Positions 11,366 through 23,690 of a DNA stretch of 64,000 bases are shown one piece after another. The stretch's first letter is position 1. Each line of letters starts with the position of its first letter. The notes beneath the pieces were generated by a model. It was not told where the DNA came from. It did no database searches and saw nothing but the letters and a program-made list of their open reading frames with translations. This DNA is from Lichenostomus cassidix (Eukaryota > Chordata > Aves > Passeriformes > Meliphagidae). The stretch is taken from positions 806,001 through 870,000 of the forward strand of contig CM039185.1 in assembly GCA_008360975.2 (NCBI GenBank), written 5' to 3'. A program made the translations under genes and the position numbers.

Positions 11366-14300
11366 CCAGGAAAAGCCATTCCAGGAAAGACAGCTGTGTT
11401 CAACACTCCTGTGCAAAACAGTGGCAAAGCCTCATCTCTGAAGGTTCTGTCCCCCCTCCAGCATTCCCAGTTTGAATTCACCATTGCTGGATGGAATTGC
11501 AGCAATCAAGGAAGCAAAGTGACCTTGGTTAGGAATTACAGAGGAATCCAGTAATTAGGTCAGTTCTAGAAAAAGCAGACAAAACAACGAGGAGGAGGAG
11601 GATCTCTGCTGCTGGTGAAGGACACAGCTGTTATGCAGGAGAAACCACTGTGATTAATTTTAGGATAGAGATTAGAAGGCAATTTCTCAGAAGGAAATTT
11701 GTAGCAACTCTTCAGTGCAAAGAGCAAGGGCAAAAACCTGACAAGTTTTAAGAGATGAAGCCTCAGTCCAAATTCCTGTCATGTTTATGAATTTCTGGCG
11801 GCCAGGTCTAAACCCAGCAGGATTTTAACAGGACTTTGAAGTGCACTGAAATGTGGTCTCTCTGGATAAGACACAGGCTCACAAAGCATTTCTTATCCTA
11901 GACTTCTGATTTGCCTTCGTTTTCTTATCTGGAGAGTCCAGGCACTGGAGCTCTTGCTGTCCAAGCTGCTTCTGCTCTGCACAGGTCTCAAAAGCTCATG
12001 ATAACAACCAAATCCACAGAGGTGCCACATTCCCAGCCAACAACTTGTTAAGCAGGGATAAAAGAATGCAGACATCTCTAGGGAGAAAAACTGGGAATGG
12101 TTTTAGAGGGGAAGGGTTGAGATGAAGGCACACTGACACACTTCAGCCCTGGAGCCCTTTCCATGAGAAATTTTCCCAATATCCAACCTAAACCTTCACT
12201 GGCACAGCTTGAGGATGTTTCCTTTTGTCCTATGCCTTGTTACCTGGCAAAAGAGACCAACCCCCACCTGGCTATCCTTTTCTGAGATATGTATTTCCTG
12301 TTCCTGCTCCCCAGCTTTGAAAATCTGGTACAGGAAAAGGATTGAGCCCAATTTGATACGGAAACCTCATAACCAAGGGATTAAAACCTACAGCTACAGA
12401 AATCCAGGAGTAGCCCCTGCTGTTCATCAGCTCTAAAAGCTTAAAGAAATTATTTAAACCTCCAAAGCAGCGCTGATTATTTGAGAAATGAAAACTCTGT
12501 TCAGCTTGGATTTTTGACCCACTATCCCAGTGAGGGGTGGAAAACACAAGGAATCTTGTTTGCACACATAAACAGGACCCAAAACTGCCAGGAAAGGCTC
12601 ATCCACAAACCCATTTAGCACATGGCCGGTGCCTGGGGCAGCTCCAGCCTTAGTTTGATTTTTCCACACACATTTCTTTTACCTCCTCCTCTCCCAGTAT
12701 CAAAACTGAGCAGGGAATTAAGACAGGTAATGGGAAGTGACCCAGATATTTAAACTTAATCACGGAGATCTCATACTGCTCTTACTGGAAGAAAGCACCA
12801 CAAGCAGCTCACTGAGAGCCTTAAATTAAATCTTTCCAAGAGAAACTAAAACTAAGAGGCATTAAACACCCCAAAAATCAGTATGATTAGAAAGGCTTTA
12901 CATTTTCTGTTGTTTCATCTGAGCTAACAGCTGGATGAGCTACATGAACAGCAAACTCTCTTCCGGTACCTCCTGCTACCTAACCTTTATGCTTTATGTT
13001 GTCCAGACACCTGGGCAGCAGTGAAATGAGAGAATTCCAGACAAAATTTCCCTCAATGGTAAAAAAGAAAGGGCAGGAGGGAGAAGGTGTTAAACTACTC
13101 AGTGCAGAAACAGACATGGTGGGGTGACACAGGAGCAGGCCCAGAACCCACACTGTGCCTGACAGGGTGAAGAGGAGCAACAGTGCTGGAGGGAAAAGCA
13201 GAAACCTCAAATCTATTGCGGTTTGAGGAATTTCCATCAGTCTTTGGAGAGAAAGGACAGGAGAGGCAGTGAAAGGAGCAGGAAGGAAGGCTTCACAGGG
13301 CCCTCATCTTCCCCTGGCCTTGCAGTTTTTCTCACAAGAAACATTTGAAGGAACCAGAACTGGGTTTAACCCCTTTGAGGAAAAGCCACAATCCCCATTC
13401 TGAGCAAAGTAAATGTTGAAAAAATGAGTGACCAAACAGTTTCAGCAATGGGAGACTCTAAGAAAGGAGAAACCCCACAAATCTGGGGGCTTTCACCAGC
13501 TTTTAACCAAACCCTCCTGGGCACAGAATGACCCTGCTGCCCTCCCTGCCCTTCTCCAGCAGCTCCAGCCTGTTTGTCCAGCTCCTCTGAAAAAAATATA
13601 GTGACTTTTCCATTAAAAACATTTCAAATATTCACCTGCTCACACTCTCATGGCTTTTTTTCCCTCTGGAAGCACTTGGCTAGAGCCAAGGTTTCTGATC
13701 CATAAGAAAGAGGGAAATGTCATTAGCACAACAGTCCAAAGTGAGGGAAAAGAATTTGGTTTTTGATCCTCTGGGATCCTTTAACCTGACAGTTCTCCTT
13801 GCAGTGATGGAATACAGACAAAACAAGGAGTTCTGCAAAGGCTGAGCTGCCCTAAGGGCTCTGCCAGAGCCAGAGGAGCCAAGAGCACAACCCCAGGTGA
13901 CAAACCAGATCCCCCAGGATGGCAGCACCTCTTGGACAGGACACAGGCAGAGTTTAACAGCCTGAGTTGACTCAGTTAATTACAATTAATTACCACAGAG
14001 AGAAAAGGCAGACTGGCTGTTCCCTGCTGAGCTCCTGCCCTCACCCTGCAGACAACTCCATCAGATCTCAGCTGTCAGGAACCAGATTCCCCTTCCAGCC
14101 CTTCCCCACATGGGATTTCAATGAAATTAAGGAGCTAATAAAGATATCCCAGGCACTGCCAGCTTCACAGCTACTTCATTTTCCTGGAAGCAAAGGGAAT
14201 TATCTGCTCACCCCACGTTTCACACTGACCACCTGACTCCAGGCCCCATTCCCAGAACCTTATTCCAGCCTCCTCTTTGCATCTCTCACAAGCAAAGCCT

Positions 14301-14869
14301 TTTCAGGCCACACAGCTTAGCAGAAACAAACTCTTAATTCCTTTTTTTTTTTTCCAGCAAAGGAGCCAGCCTTGATGGTAGAACCCCCATAGGGAGTTAC
14401 TGTAATAAACTCCTATTGCTAAATCACTTGGGTCCTGCTCGGGCAGAGAGGAGCCAGGCAGCTCTCTGGGGCAGGGAAGGGTTGTGTTTTTCCAGGGAAT
14501 AAGGGAAAACAGCTCTGCCCACGAGCTGCAGCTTTTCATTCCCTTACGACAGCATCGTAGTCCCTGTGTAACTGCCGGGCCTGTCATTACCTGGGAGCCT
14601 GTGAGCACCGGCCTGAGCTGGGGTGTGATGGAGCGAGGCTTCGGCCGGGCTTGGGATGCTGAATGGATCACGGAGGAGCTCTGCCGGTGGGAGCTCCACA
14701 GGGTCTGCACTGCTGCTCCCGGCTCTTCCCTGCTCCTTCCTCCTCCTCTGGCTCCCTGCGCCCTCCAGGCCGAAAACGCCGCTCGGAGCTTTTCCACATC
14801 AGCCGCTGTTGCCTGAGGGAACCGGCGTCCGGGTGACCCTTTAAAGAGGAAAAAAACCAAGGACAAACC
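11366..14869 (-). other. Presumed TMLHE 5' intron, no gene seen
   Basis: An acceptor one base before the TMLHE ATG and a CpG island about 3.8 kb upstream imply a non-coding first exon, so this stretch would be its intron. Apart from the CR1 at 11,190-11,365 I recognise no repeat or coding segment. Base composition falls to AT-rich between about 11,500 and 14,000. Confidence 0.55.
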
Positions 14870-16060
14870 TACATTGCTAACGGGTCTCTCGCCGACGGGG
14901 CCCAAGCGCAGCCCCCGAACGCCGGGGGCAGGACGAGCCCCGGTCCGAGCACGGGGGATGCGGGGCGCCGGGGCCGCCGTCCCCGCCTCGCCCCTGACCC
15001 ACCTCGGCGACTCCCCGGCCCCCCCGGCGCGGCCCCGGCTCCTCGGAGCGGCGTTGCCGGGCCCCAAAGCCCGTGGGCGGCGGCGGGGCCGGGCCGGGAG
15101 CGGGGCCGCCTCGGGCCGCCCTGGGGCGGGGCCGCCGCGCCGAGCCCCGCCGCCATAGAGACGAGCGGGTCAGAGCGCCCGCAAACCGTCGAACCGGGGC
15201 GGGACGGGGCCGGCGGGAAGCGGAACCAGACCGGGACAGGGCCGGGCAGAGGCTGGGCCCGAGCGGGACCGTCCCGGGAGGCCGCGGGACAGAGCGCCAC
15301 ACACGCCATAGAGATGGGGAATGGGGCGGATAGAGCGCGGCGGACGCACCATGGAGACGTGGTGTCCCGACAGAGCGTGGACGGCGCGAGCGGCGACAGG
15401 CTCGGGGCATAGAGCGGTGCCTGGAGAGGTGCCTGCCCCCTAGCGGGCGGGCGGGGAGATGGAGAGCGGGGAGGGGAGCGGCGCTGCCCCTTCCGTGTCC
15501 CTCTCACTGTGCCAGCCTTGCTCCTGTCACTGTCCTTACCCCAGTCCCTGCCCCTATCCATGCTCCTGCCCCGTCTCTGCATTGCCCCTCTTCCTTCCCT
15601 GCCCCGTCCCTGTCCCTGTCCCTGTCCCGCCCCTGTCCCTTTCCTTGTTCCCATCTCTGTCCTGCCCATGCCTAACCCTTCTCCGTCACTGTCCTCTCTT
15701 GTCCCCGCTGCAGGTGATGGCGCGGCGTGCTGGGGGGTACAGACACCACCTTTTGGGTTACAAATCGCTGATTTTCATCCAAACGCACCGGAACATTGGC
15801 GTGTGCGTCGGGCAGGCGGCGAGTCCCCGCTGGAGGGCTGCCTCGGCCCGGCGGTGGCGACTGCCACCCCCCGGCCCCCCTTCCACCATCTCCGGCCCCG
15901 CCCCGATCCTGCCCTCCCGCCGCCTCCCCGGAGCGCATTCCCAGCCCCGCAGCTGCCCTGGAGCATCCCGGGGGGGATCCGTCGGGCAGGGGCTCCGAGC
16001 AGCGGCTCCGGTGCCCGGTGCTCCAGGCTGTTCTCCGGCACAAAGCATCCGCAGGCATTG
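14870..16060 (-). promoter_or_regulatory. CpG island, likely TMLHE promoter and exon 1
   Basis: CpG-dense GC-rich DNA. On the minus strand, TATGGCGGCGGGG at 15,149-15,157 matches a YY1 site of the kind found just downstream of start sites. A plausible donor, GCCGAG|GTGGGT, has its intron starting at 15,002. Together these suggest a short non-coding exon of roughly 15,170-15,003 joining 11,077. An alternative donor is CCCAG|GTAATG near 14,588. The start site is not determined, and the island could be bidirectional. Long ORFs here are products of high GC. Confidence 0.6.
15505..15713 (+). repeat. Pyrimidine-rich CCCTGT/CCTG tract
   Basis: About 200 bp of C/T-rich sequence on the plus strand, including several CCCTGTCCCTGT repeats. 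It ends in CCCCGCTGCAG|GTGATGG, which resembles a splice acceptor. Confidence 0.6.
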
Positions 16061-16214
16061 AGTTGATGGATCAGAAGGAGCTCCAGACCCGAAACTGGGA
16101 GCGGCAGGCTGCACTGGGGACACGGGGCTGGCGGCGTGGGGAGAGAATGGATGACACACGGTGATACTGGAGCCCTGGGGGGTGGTTACCTGGGGATTAG
16201 GTTGAACATGTCAG

Positions 16215-16350
16215 ACACAAGAATTCCAGAATCGATTGGGTTCCAACCAAGAGACTTTAAAGCTCATCCCTACCATGGCCAGGGACACCTTCCACTATCC
16301 CAGGTTGCTCCAAGCCCCATCCAGCCTAGCCAGGAACATTTCTAGGGACA
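16215..16350 (-). repeat. CR1 LINE 3' fragment
   Basis: AGAATTCCAGAATCGATTGG tail, then CCATGGCCAGGGACACC and CCACTATCCCAGGTTGC. Confidence 0.85.
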
Positions 16351-16375
16351 TCTTCCTCTGTGCTTAAAGGTGATG

Positions 16376-16471
16376 GTGTCTCCCTGAGTTGGGAATGGGG
16401 CAGGATGAGATCTCAGTGTTGCCTCCCCATGCTGGGAGTGGGGCAGGATGAGGTCTCAGCAATGCCTCTCC
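16376..16471. repeat. Two-copy direct repeat
   Basis: GGGGCAGGATGAGATCTCAG and GGGGCAGGATGAGGTCTCAG recur about 53 bp apart inside two similar halves. It is a small local duplication with no coding role seen. Confidence 0.5.
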
Positions 16472-18100
16472 GGTACCTGTGAAGACAAACCACCCCAGCA
16501 AAGCACTGGGAGCTACTCCCCAGTGCTGTGCCGAAATTTCCGTGCCTGCTTTTCTAAAGTCCAGGTGTTCTGAGTCTTTCCAGTTTCCCTGCCGTGGCAC
16601 TCCTGGGTCTGGCAAGAGGCAGAGGAGCCGCTCGCTGTCATTGCCCTCGCAGCGAGGGGACGCGCTGGTGCCACCGCGGATTCCTGGTTTCCGAGAGTGT
16701 TTTTCAGGAAAGGGGTGGGGGCGGCGCCTGGAACAGGCAGAGGAACTGTCGGGGATCTGCTGCCTCCCAAAACCTCGGTGCAGCTCCCGCGGGAGATAAA
16801 CAAGTTAGTCACTGGGTGAGCTCACGGCAGAGGCATTCCGGCCTCCATGAGAATTTGTCACGGGCCCTTCCCGGGGTGCGATCGTGCCCCGGTACCGGCT
16901 CCCGGGAGGAGGCAGCGGATGCGAAGAGCAGCCTCGTGCTCCTCGTGCTCGGGCAGTGCCTGTCGCCTGTCCCTTGGTCCTTCCTGGCAGGAAGCCCGGG
17001 CCCCTCTCCCCCCGTGCCCGGGCACAGCCCCCCAGACGAGTAGGGGCTCAGCGGCTGCCTGCGGGATCCAGGCGTGTTCCCGGCGGGAGTGATGGATGCT
17101 AGAACACAGGATCAAACAGTGCCTCAGCTAAAGGGCTGGCCTGAGGGGCTCTGAGGAGTGGGGATCCCCCTCCCGTGGTGTCCCACAGGCTGCGTTTGGG
17201 ATGGGCAGTGCAGCAGCATTGGGGTGTCCCATGGTTTGTGCTTGAGGGGTTGTTTCTCCTCGGGGTGTGGAGCATGGTCTGCAGAGCTCACCGGGATTTG
17301 TGGTCCCTCCTGTGCCCCGCAGGGTCCCGTGGGGCAGGGACAGGCAGTGCTATGGCCCCCTTGGAGAAGGCCAATGTCCCCCTCAGGAGCCCAGCGCTCT
17401 GTAGATGCACCTGCTGCTTGGCCTCAGCACGTAGGAAAGCATGTGCTGGGAAAGAAAGTGCCTGGGAGCTTTCTGGGGATTTCCCAGGGAGAGCTGGGAT
17501 CTGGGAATTTTCTGCTCTCCCCCTTCTCCCCTCCTTCCTCACTCACACACTGCTCCCGGGGTCAGAAATGACTTTAAAAAAAGCAACAGCCCACACAATG
17601 CTCTTCCCTTCTCCAGCGGGTGCTGGTGATGAGATCCCGCATCCGGTCCAGTGGATACAGAATTAGCCCTCTGCCTGGGAAAGGCCCTGCCAGGCCCTGC
17701 CAGTTGGTCCCGCACCGCAGGGCTCCCATGGCCACACGTGGAGGAAAGGGACTCCGGATGCCACAGGTGCATCCTCTGTTGGGCCTGCTCTGTTGAGTCG
17801 TGCAAGAAATCCATCTGCATGCCCTGCCCCAGGATTTCTTGGAGGTGGCCTTGGTGGTGCTGATGTTAAGCAGAGCTTTGGATGACATGCAGGGCACACG
17901 TAGGTTTCTCTCTGCACTTGGGGGATGTTTCTGGACAAGGTCAGGACAGGGAATTCACATTTTCCAGGAAATCTTGTGGCAATTTCCACGAGCGCTGCAG
18001 GAACCAAGGGAGGCTGAGTCAAGGGGAAGTTTCTGGAATTGGTTCGCAGGACAAAAGTTCTGAAAAATGTCGCTGTGGGTGTTGGTGTTGGAACTGTTTA
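16472..18100. other. Intergenic, no gene recognised
   Basis: Moderately CpG-rich in 16,600-17,100, then ordinary. No transposon or conserved protein segment is seen on either strand. Confidence 0.5.
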
Positions 18101-18960
18101 ATGAATGACCCACCTCAACCTTGCCCAACACAAATGATCCAACTAAACCCAATACAACCAATCCAGCGGAAGCCAACACGAGTGACCCAACCCAGCATGA
18201 ATGACCCAAGCCAACGAGTGACCCACGTCAGCCCAAAGTGACATGAATGACCCACCTCAACCCAATGTGAATGACCCTGCATGACCCAGCACAACATGAA
18301 TGATCCAATGTAATCCAACATGAAAGACCCACCTCAGTCTAACCCGACAGGACTGACCCAACACAACCCAACACAAATGACCCACCCAACACAACCCAAT
18401 GCAACTAATCCATTGTAACCCAGCATGAATGATCCATCTCAACCAAATAGGAATGACCCACCTCAGACCAACCCAACAGGAATGACCCAACACAACCCAA
18501 CCTGGCACAAATGACCCACCTTAACCCAACCCAACGTGAATGACCCTGCCCAACCCAGTCCTTGTGCAAAAGACTCCAACTTCTCCCAGCCAAGACACTG
18601 CAAGCGGCTCCCAAACCTCCTCCCTTGGATCCCAGGTCCCAGCAGCTCTTCTACCTCCTGCTCCTCTGCCACAGAGCAATTTTTTCCAGGGATCCAAGCA
18701 AATTCCCTCATCTCTTCCAGTATCTCAGTGCTTTGGGAAAACAAGGACTGACCCAGCGCAATCCAAGACAGATGACACACCTCAGCCTAACCCAATCTAG
18801 CAGGAATGACCCAACCCTATCCAGCACTAATGACCCAATCCAACCGAACTCAACCTAAATGACCCATTCTCATGGTACAACCCAACTCAATGTGAATGAT
18901 GGAACCCAGCCTGACAACACAGCCCAGCAAAACCCATTGTGTATGACAAAACACAGCAAG
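18101..18960. repeat. Minisatellite of AATGACCCA-type units, split by a unique block
   Basis: Degenerate units built on AATGACCCACCTCAACCCAA, with a spacing of about 20-25 bp, run from 18,101 to 18,558 and again from about 18,745 to 18,960. The 18,559-18,740 segment between them is not part of the repeat. The minus strand is open for long distances only because of the repeat and encodes a W/V/G/H-rich periodic peptide. Confidence 0.9.
18559..18740 (+). repeat. Duplicated block, copy A
   Basis: From TCCTTGTGCAAAAGACTCC to TGCTTTGGGAAA. It matches 20,594-20,787 in the same orientation over its whole length with scattered substitutions. It sits inside the AATGACCCA minisatellite. Confidence 0.85.
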
Positions 18961-20593
18961 GAAAACCCACAGAAAAGCCAGAGGACCTCCTAGAAAGGTC
19001 AAGGAGAGGAGAGTCCATGGATTGGAGCACCAGTTAGCTGGTCCTGACCTACCCTTGTTGCAAGGCTGCTGGAATGAAATAGAAAGAGGACAACAACCTC
19101 TCCCACCAGGACTTCCCCTCCAAATATGCTGTGAGTTCCTGGTGAGCCGTGGCTGTGTGTTGTGGACCTGGGAGTACAGGGACAATTTCTGGTGTTCCAA
19201 GGGCTATCGGAGCCAAGGCTAGTGCTAGTCCCTTGGGCACAGTGGTGGGCTGCACGTGGGGCCACTTGTGGCATCATTGGTATTGCTGCTCCAGCGTTAC
19301 TTCTCCCCAAGGCCAAGCTCCCGCTCCCAAGAATGTATCATGTCCCCATGGAAACACAAATGCTTATTTATTTGACTTGTTTTGGTCTTTTAAAATTTAA
19401 TTGAATTCCCCATCTCTCTCTTTTTTTTTTTTTTTTGGGTTATTTGAAGGAAGGAAGGAAGCCCAAACTCGGGTGTTTGTTTGTTCTGTCCTGGCTGATG
19501 TTCCCTTGGTCACACTCCAGTGGCTGATAAACTGGCAGGGAAGTGGAGCATGGAGCATGGCGGAGCCTGGGAAAGGCCAAGACCCCACTTCCCCCAGCCT
19601 TACGTCACGGTTTCTCTGCGATTATCTTGGCCTGGGGGCCGCCTCTGCTAGCTGCCTCTGCTCCCTCTGCTCCCGCCTTTGTCACCAGCTCACAGAACTG
19701 GGCTTGGTGGGCCACCCACAAGGAGAACATCTCCTTGCCACCCAGATTCCCTCTACCTGCCCTGGTGTCGCCTCCAAACTCCTGACCCAGGGTGCAGCTG
19801 GGACCCATGGTCCATCCCTGCCTGTAGGACCACGGAGATGGAGAACCTGCATGGATCCAAGCTCAGGTGTGTGCTGGGATCTTCTCATGAACCTTCACCT
19901 TCTCCATCCAGGCAGGTCCCACCTGTGATGGTCCCATCCAGTGATGCCTGAGACTGTCACAGACCCCAGGCAGGGGAAGTGGGGATGCTCATTGGTCTGA
20001 GCAATGCTGTGATCTCATCCCATAGCTCCTGCTATGAGCCTTAGCTTGGAAAGTCTCTCCTTCCTCCAAGCTGGAATATGTTCCAGAAGAGGGAAATATA
20101 TGTGGGGCGTGGAATATATGCCATGGGTGGGGGAGCTGGGAGGTTTGTGTTCTCTGCTTCCTGTCAGGGAACAGGGATGTGGTTCAAGGCAAGGGGTGAT
20201 GGGGGCTGGATCAGCTCGGGAGGCTTCTCAAGCTTTGCTGGGAAGAGCATCTTCCCTGTGATACTGGGATAATTCCAGGGCAGGTGAGACCCCTTTGTAC
20301 CCCAGGATTCCTGGGATGGGAAACACATTTGGGTGGGCTCAGGAGATGAGTCCTGGGGAGCTTTGCAGGGTAAATGAGGATGTAGGAGGTACCTACATCC
20401 TACAGAGGGGAGGCCTGGTGGGAAATCCTGGAGCAAGAAGGCAATGGGACCATCTCTCTTAGAAATGGAGCCTTTTGCTCTCCATGGTCTTTTCTTTGCA
20501 GCAGTAAGGGGCCCTGGAGGCCCCCTTTGGGTGTCCCCTCTTTAGGGGAGGACTGGAAGGAATGTGGGTGTTCCTCACCACCCCTCAGGATGA
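18961..20593. other. Intergenic, no gene recognised
   Basis: Holds a 16-nt T run near 19,420 and GAAGGAAGGAAG at 19,448. Nothing else is recognised. Confidence 0.5.
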
Positions 20594-20787
20594 TCCTTGT
20601 GCAGGAGACTCCAACTTCTCCCAGCCAAGACAATGTAAGCGGCTCCCAAACCTCTTCCCTGGGGTCCCACATCCCAGCAGCACTTCTATCTCCTGCTCCT
20701 CTGCTACAGACCTGTTTTTTTGACCTGTTTTTTCCAGGGATCCCAGTAAATCCCCTCATCTCTTCCAGCATCTCACTGCTTTGGGAA
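20594..20787 (+). repeat. Duplicated block, copy B
   Basis: From TCCTTGTGCAGGAGACTCC to TGCTTTGGGAAA. It is longer than copy A because of an internal duplication of a GACCTGTTTTTT segment. No minisatellite flanks this copy. Confidence 0.85.
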
Positions 20788-23690
20788 AGGGAATTGCTTC
20801 AGTGATCCAGAGCACAACCATGGGCATCTGGGTCCATTGAGGAGAGTGCAGGTGGCTGAGGAGGAAGGTGTCTCTCTCATGCTTTGGCACAAGGTCACCA
20901 TCCATTTCCATGGTCCCAGCAACTGCATGGGAGGCTCCCAGCTCTGGCTCCCTTATCCCAGCCCTATGTGCTTGTCAGCCCTGTGGAGGAGGGTGGTGGG
21001 CAGTGGTGGCCACTGGTGGCTTACCTGGGGGTGAGCAGCGATGCTCCAGGGGGTCCCAGAGCTCTGTGCTGGGCCAGGTGCTCCCCAGCCCCTGCCCTGG
21101 CTCACTGTCTGCCAGTCCGGGACCCATTCCAGAGGATAAAATATGGCCTTGGTGCTGCTAATTGGAGCTCTTTCCCTACACTTCCTCCTCTCCCTCTCCC
21201 GCCGCCCCTGGCTCCGCAGGGTCAATAAGTGATTCATATTATCAGAGTCTCTGTGGGTTCCGTGTGGCTCCGGCAGGCAGCAGCCGGGAGCAGGAGGAGG
21301 GGGCTGCAGCCATAAGGTGAGTCCTCCAGACCCCCCAGGATGGGAGACAAATCCTTGAAGGGCTTCTCCATCCAGCCTTTCTCCTACCACATGGTTCTGC
21401 TGCCTTTCCCCATGTCCCTCGGGTCCCCCTGCGCCTTCTCCATCCCAGCCCCGCCTCAGTCCCTCTCTCTTCCCCTGGCCCCCTCCTCTCGGGCTGGCCA
21501 CCGGCAGACAGCCACTATCGATTTTCCTGGGTCAGCAAAACCCCGCCGTGAGGGGAGCTGGGCAGCAGTGACACGGGTGTTGGCAGTGTTGGCACTCCAA
21601 GGGTGATGAGGGAGCTGTCAGGAGAGTTATCCCCATTCCCCAACTCCCCACCAGCCCTGGGTCCTGTTTTCTGGAAGACATGGGTGGCTCTTCCTCCCCC
21701 GTGCCCTGAGCAGCCCTGATTCAGGAGATTCAATAGTGGGGAAATGCAGCTGCTCCATGGGATCACTCCGGAAGTTGGGGAATAGGAAACCCTCAGCCTT
21801 GCTTTGGGCATGAGGAGCCCTTTGCTCCTTCCAAACAGACCCAGGTGGGCCAGGATGTGGTTTCCCCAAGGAGCCTGTGATTTTCTCAAGCCTTTTCCCA
21901 GATTAAATCCCACCATCCCCCCAAACTGCCTGGGGACACCAGCAGTAGAAGAGCTACATCCAACTCTGAGACTGGATCCTCGCCCTCCTTCCAGCCTCCT
22001 GGAATGATCCCTGGTGAAAATGCTTTGGATCATGGTGTCTTGGAGAGCATTGGCCAAGCTGCTCCTCTGGCCATGCCCTGGAGGTCTTCCACATTTCCCA
22101 TAGGTTCTCCCAAATCACCACAGAATGAGGATATGCCATTGCACCTGTCAGAAGTGGTAAACTGAGTCAGGAACCAGGAATTGGCCTTATTTCCTGATTT
22201 TCATGGATGTGTGCTTGGTGATGTCCTTCAGAAAGGGAGATGACCAGGATAAGCCAAACCCCTTCCTTTGGACCTCATTTCATGCGTATTTGTTGTGCAG
22301 CAGCCCAACCTCTCCCAGGCTCTCACTCCCTCCACATGCAGACAACCACAAAGAGCCAAATGGAACAAGCAGTCCCTCTCTGGGGGGTGTCCAGCTCTGG
22401 GGACTGTGGTCCCTGAGCAAGACACAGCCCAATGCCACCCACCCCTGGGGCAAGGGACAGTTGCTGTGTTTCAGTGCAAAGACAGCTCTGCCTGCACCGA
22501 GGGCAGTGTGCCTGGATGGCTCCATCCCTCTTGGAGCATCCCTGGGCTGAACCCCCACCTCAGGCACACCCTTCCCCCCGGGGTCACCGCTTTGGCTGCT
22601 GCACGGCCCCTTTCCCCCTCCGCCCTGACTTTCCCAGCGCCCGAGCCGAGCCTGGCCCTGCCGCAGCCTTTCCACGGCCTTTCGCGGGTCCTGCTTGGAG
22701 CGGAGCAATGTGATTTTCCAGGCTGGGATCTCTTTGTCTTTATAAGCGGCTCTGGGGGTGGGCACACAGGGAGGTGAGGGGGTTGTCCCCATCCAGGTGA
22801 GTCCCTGTGCTCCTCCCACCCTGGTAACGCGGTGTGGACCGGCTGCATCCCTGGGGAGCATTCCTGGACTGCCAGGACATAGCTGGGAAGCCCTGGAGGT
22901 CGTTGAGGGGAGAGCCCTGCCACGACTAGGGAGCTTCCTCCTTCTCCCCACCTTTCACAGCCCATTAAGGGGCTTTAAGCATCTCTGCCACTCTCTGCCT
23001 CCAGTTCTGGGGGTGTCAAGGAGGGGGGCACTGGGCTGGAGCTCACCTGTGTTTTATCAATGTGGGAGAAGCCCCCGGGGAGGACACCCCTCCTCACCGT
23101 GGGCTTTAACCTCCTGTTCCCCCTGCTTGTGCGTCCCATCCCACTGGGCTGGGATCTGCAGTCAGATAGGCTCCAGACACTGCTGGAAGGGGGTCTGGGG
23201 GGAATTTGGGCAACTGATGTCACCCCTCCATCTCTAATGGAGCCCTGATGCCTGTCTTGGAAGGTGCTTTTCCTGAGAAGCATGTGCTGGGTGTGTGAGA
23301 CCCTGGAGCATGGGATCACCATGGTCTGACCTCCCCTCTCCTCCAGATCCATTTGGAGGCAACAGGGAATCCTCTGCCCCTCTGAAGAGGGGAGCAGATC
23401 CTCCTGTCTGCCCTGGCTGGAGACCCTCAACCTCCAAGGCATCGCTAACACCTCGGGAACTTCTTCATGCTTTGGGCATTTTCATGCCATGCACAACGGG
23501 TGGAAATTCCTGGGGGATTCAGGGGCTCACAGACACCCATGGGGAGGTGGGAGATGTTGGGGAACAGTGACAGATGTGGTGTGAGGGGGTCCTGGCCATG
23601 GGGCAGAGCCTCTGTGTCAGCAGGGGAAGGTGAGGAGCTGAGAGAAGGTCGGAAAACTTTTGCCTGGCCCAAAAGCCTGAGGCGGGAGGG
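20788..23690. other. Intergenic, possible regulatory patches
   Basis: No exon is recognised. Two short stretches (21,120-21,290 and 22,690-22,760) mix AT-rich core motifs, such as GATTCATATTATCAGAG and TTTATAAGCGGC, with GC-rich flanks. They look like candidate regulatory DNA rather than decayed repeat. Confidence 0.4.

Noticed and set aside
14869..15669. 266-codon minus-strand ORF in the CpG island, and the overlapping 254-codon ORF at 14,303-15,067
   Set aside because: Arg/Gly/Pro/Ala-rich translation of GC-rich DNA with few stops. No domain, and it lies where the TMLHE non-coding exon is expected.
22280..22951. 223-codon minus-strand ORF
   Set aside because: No domain, no matching exon structure, and codon content is like the surrounding intergenic DNA.
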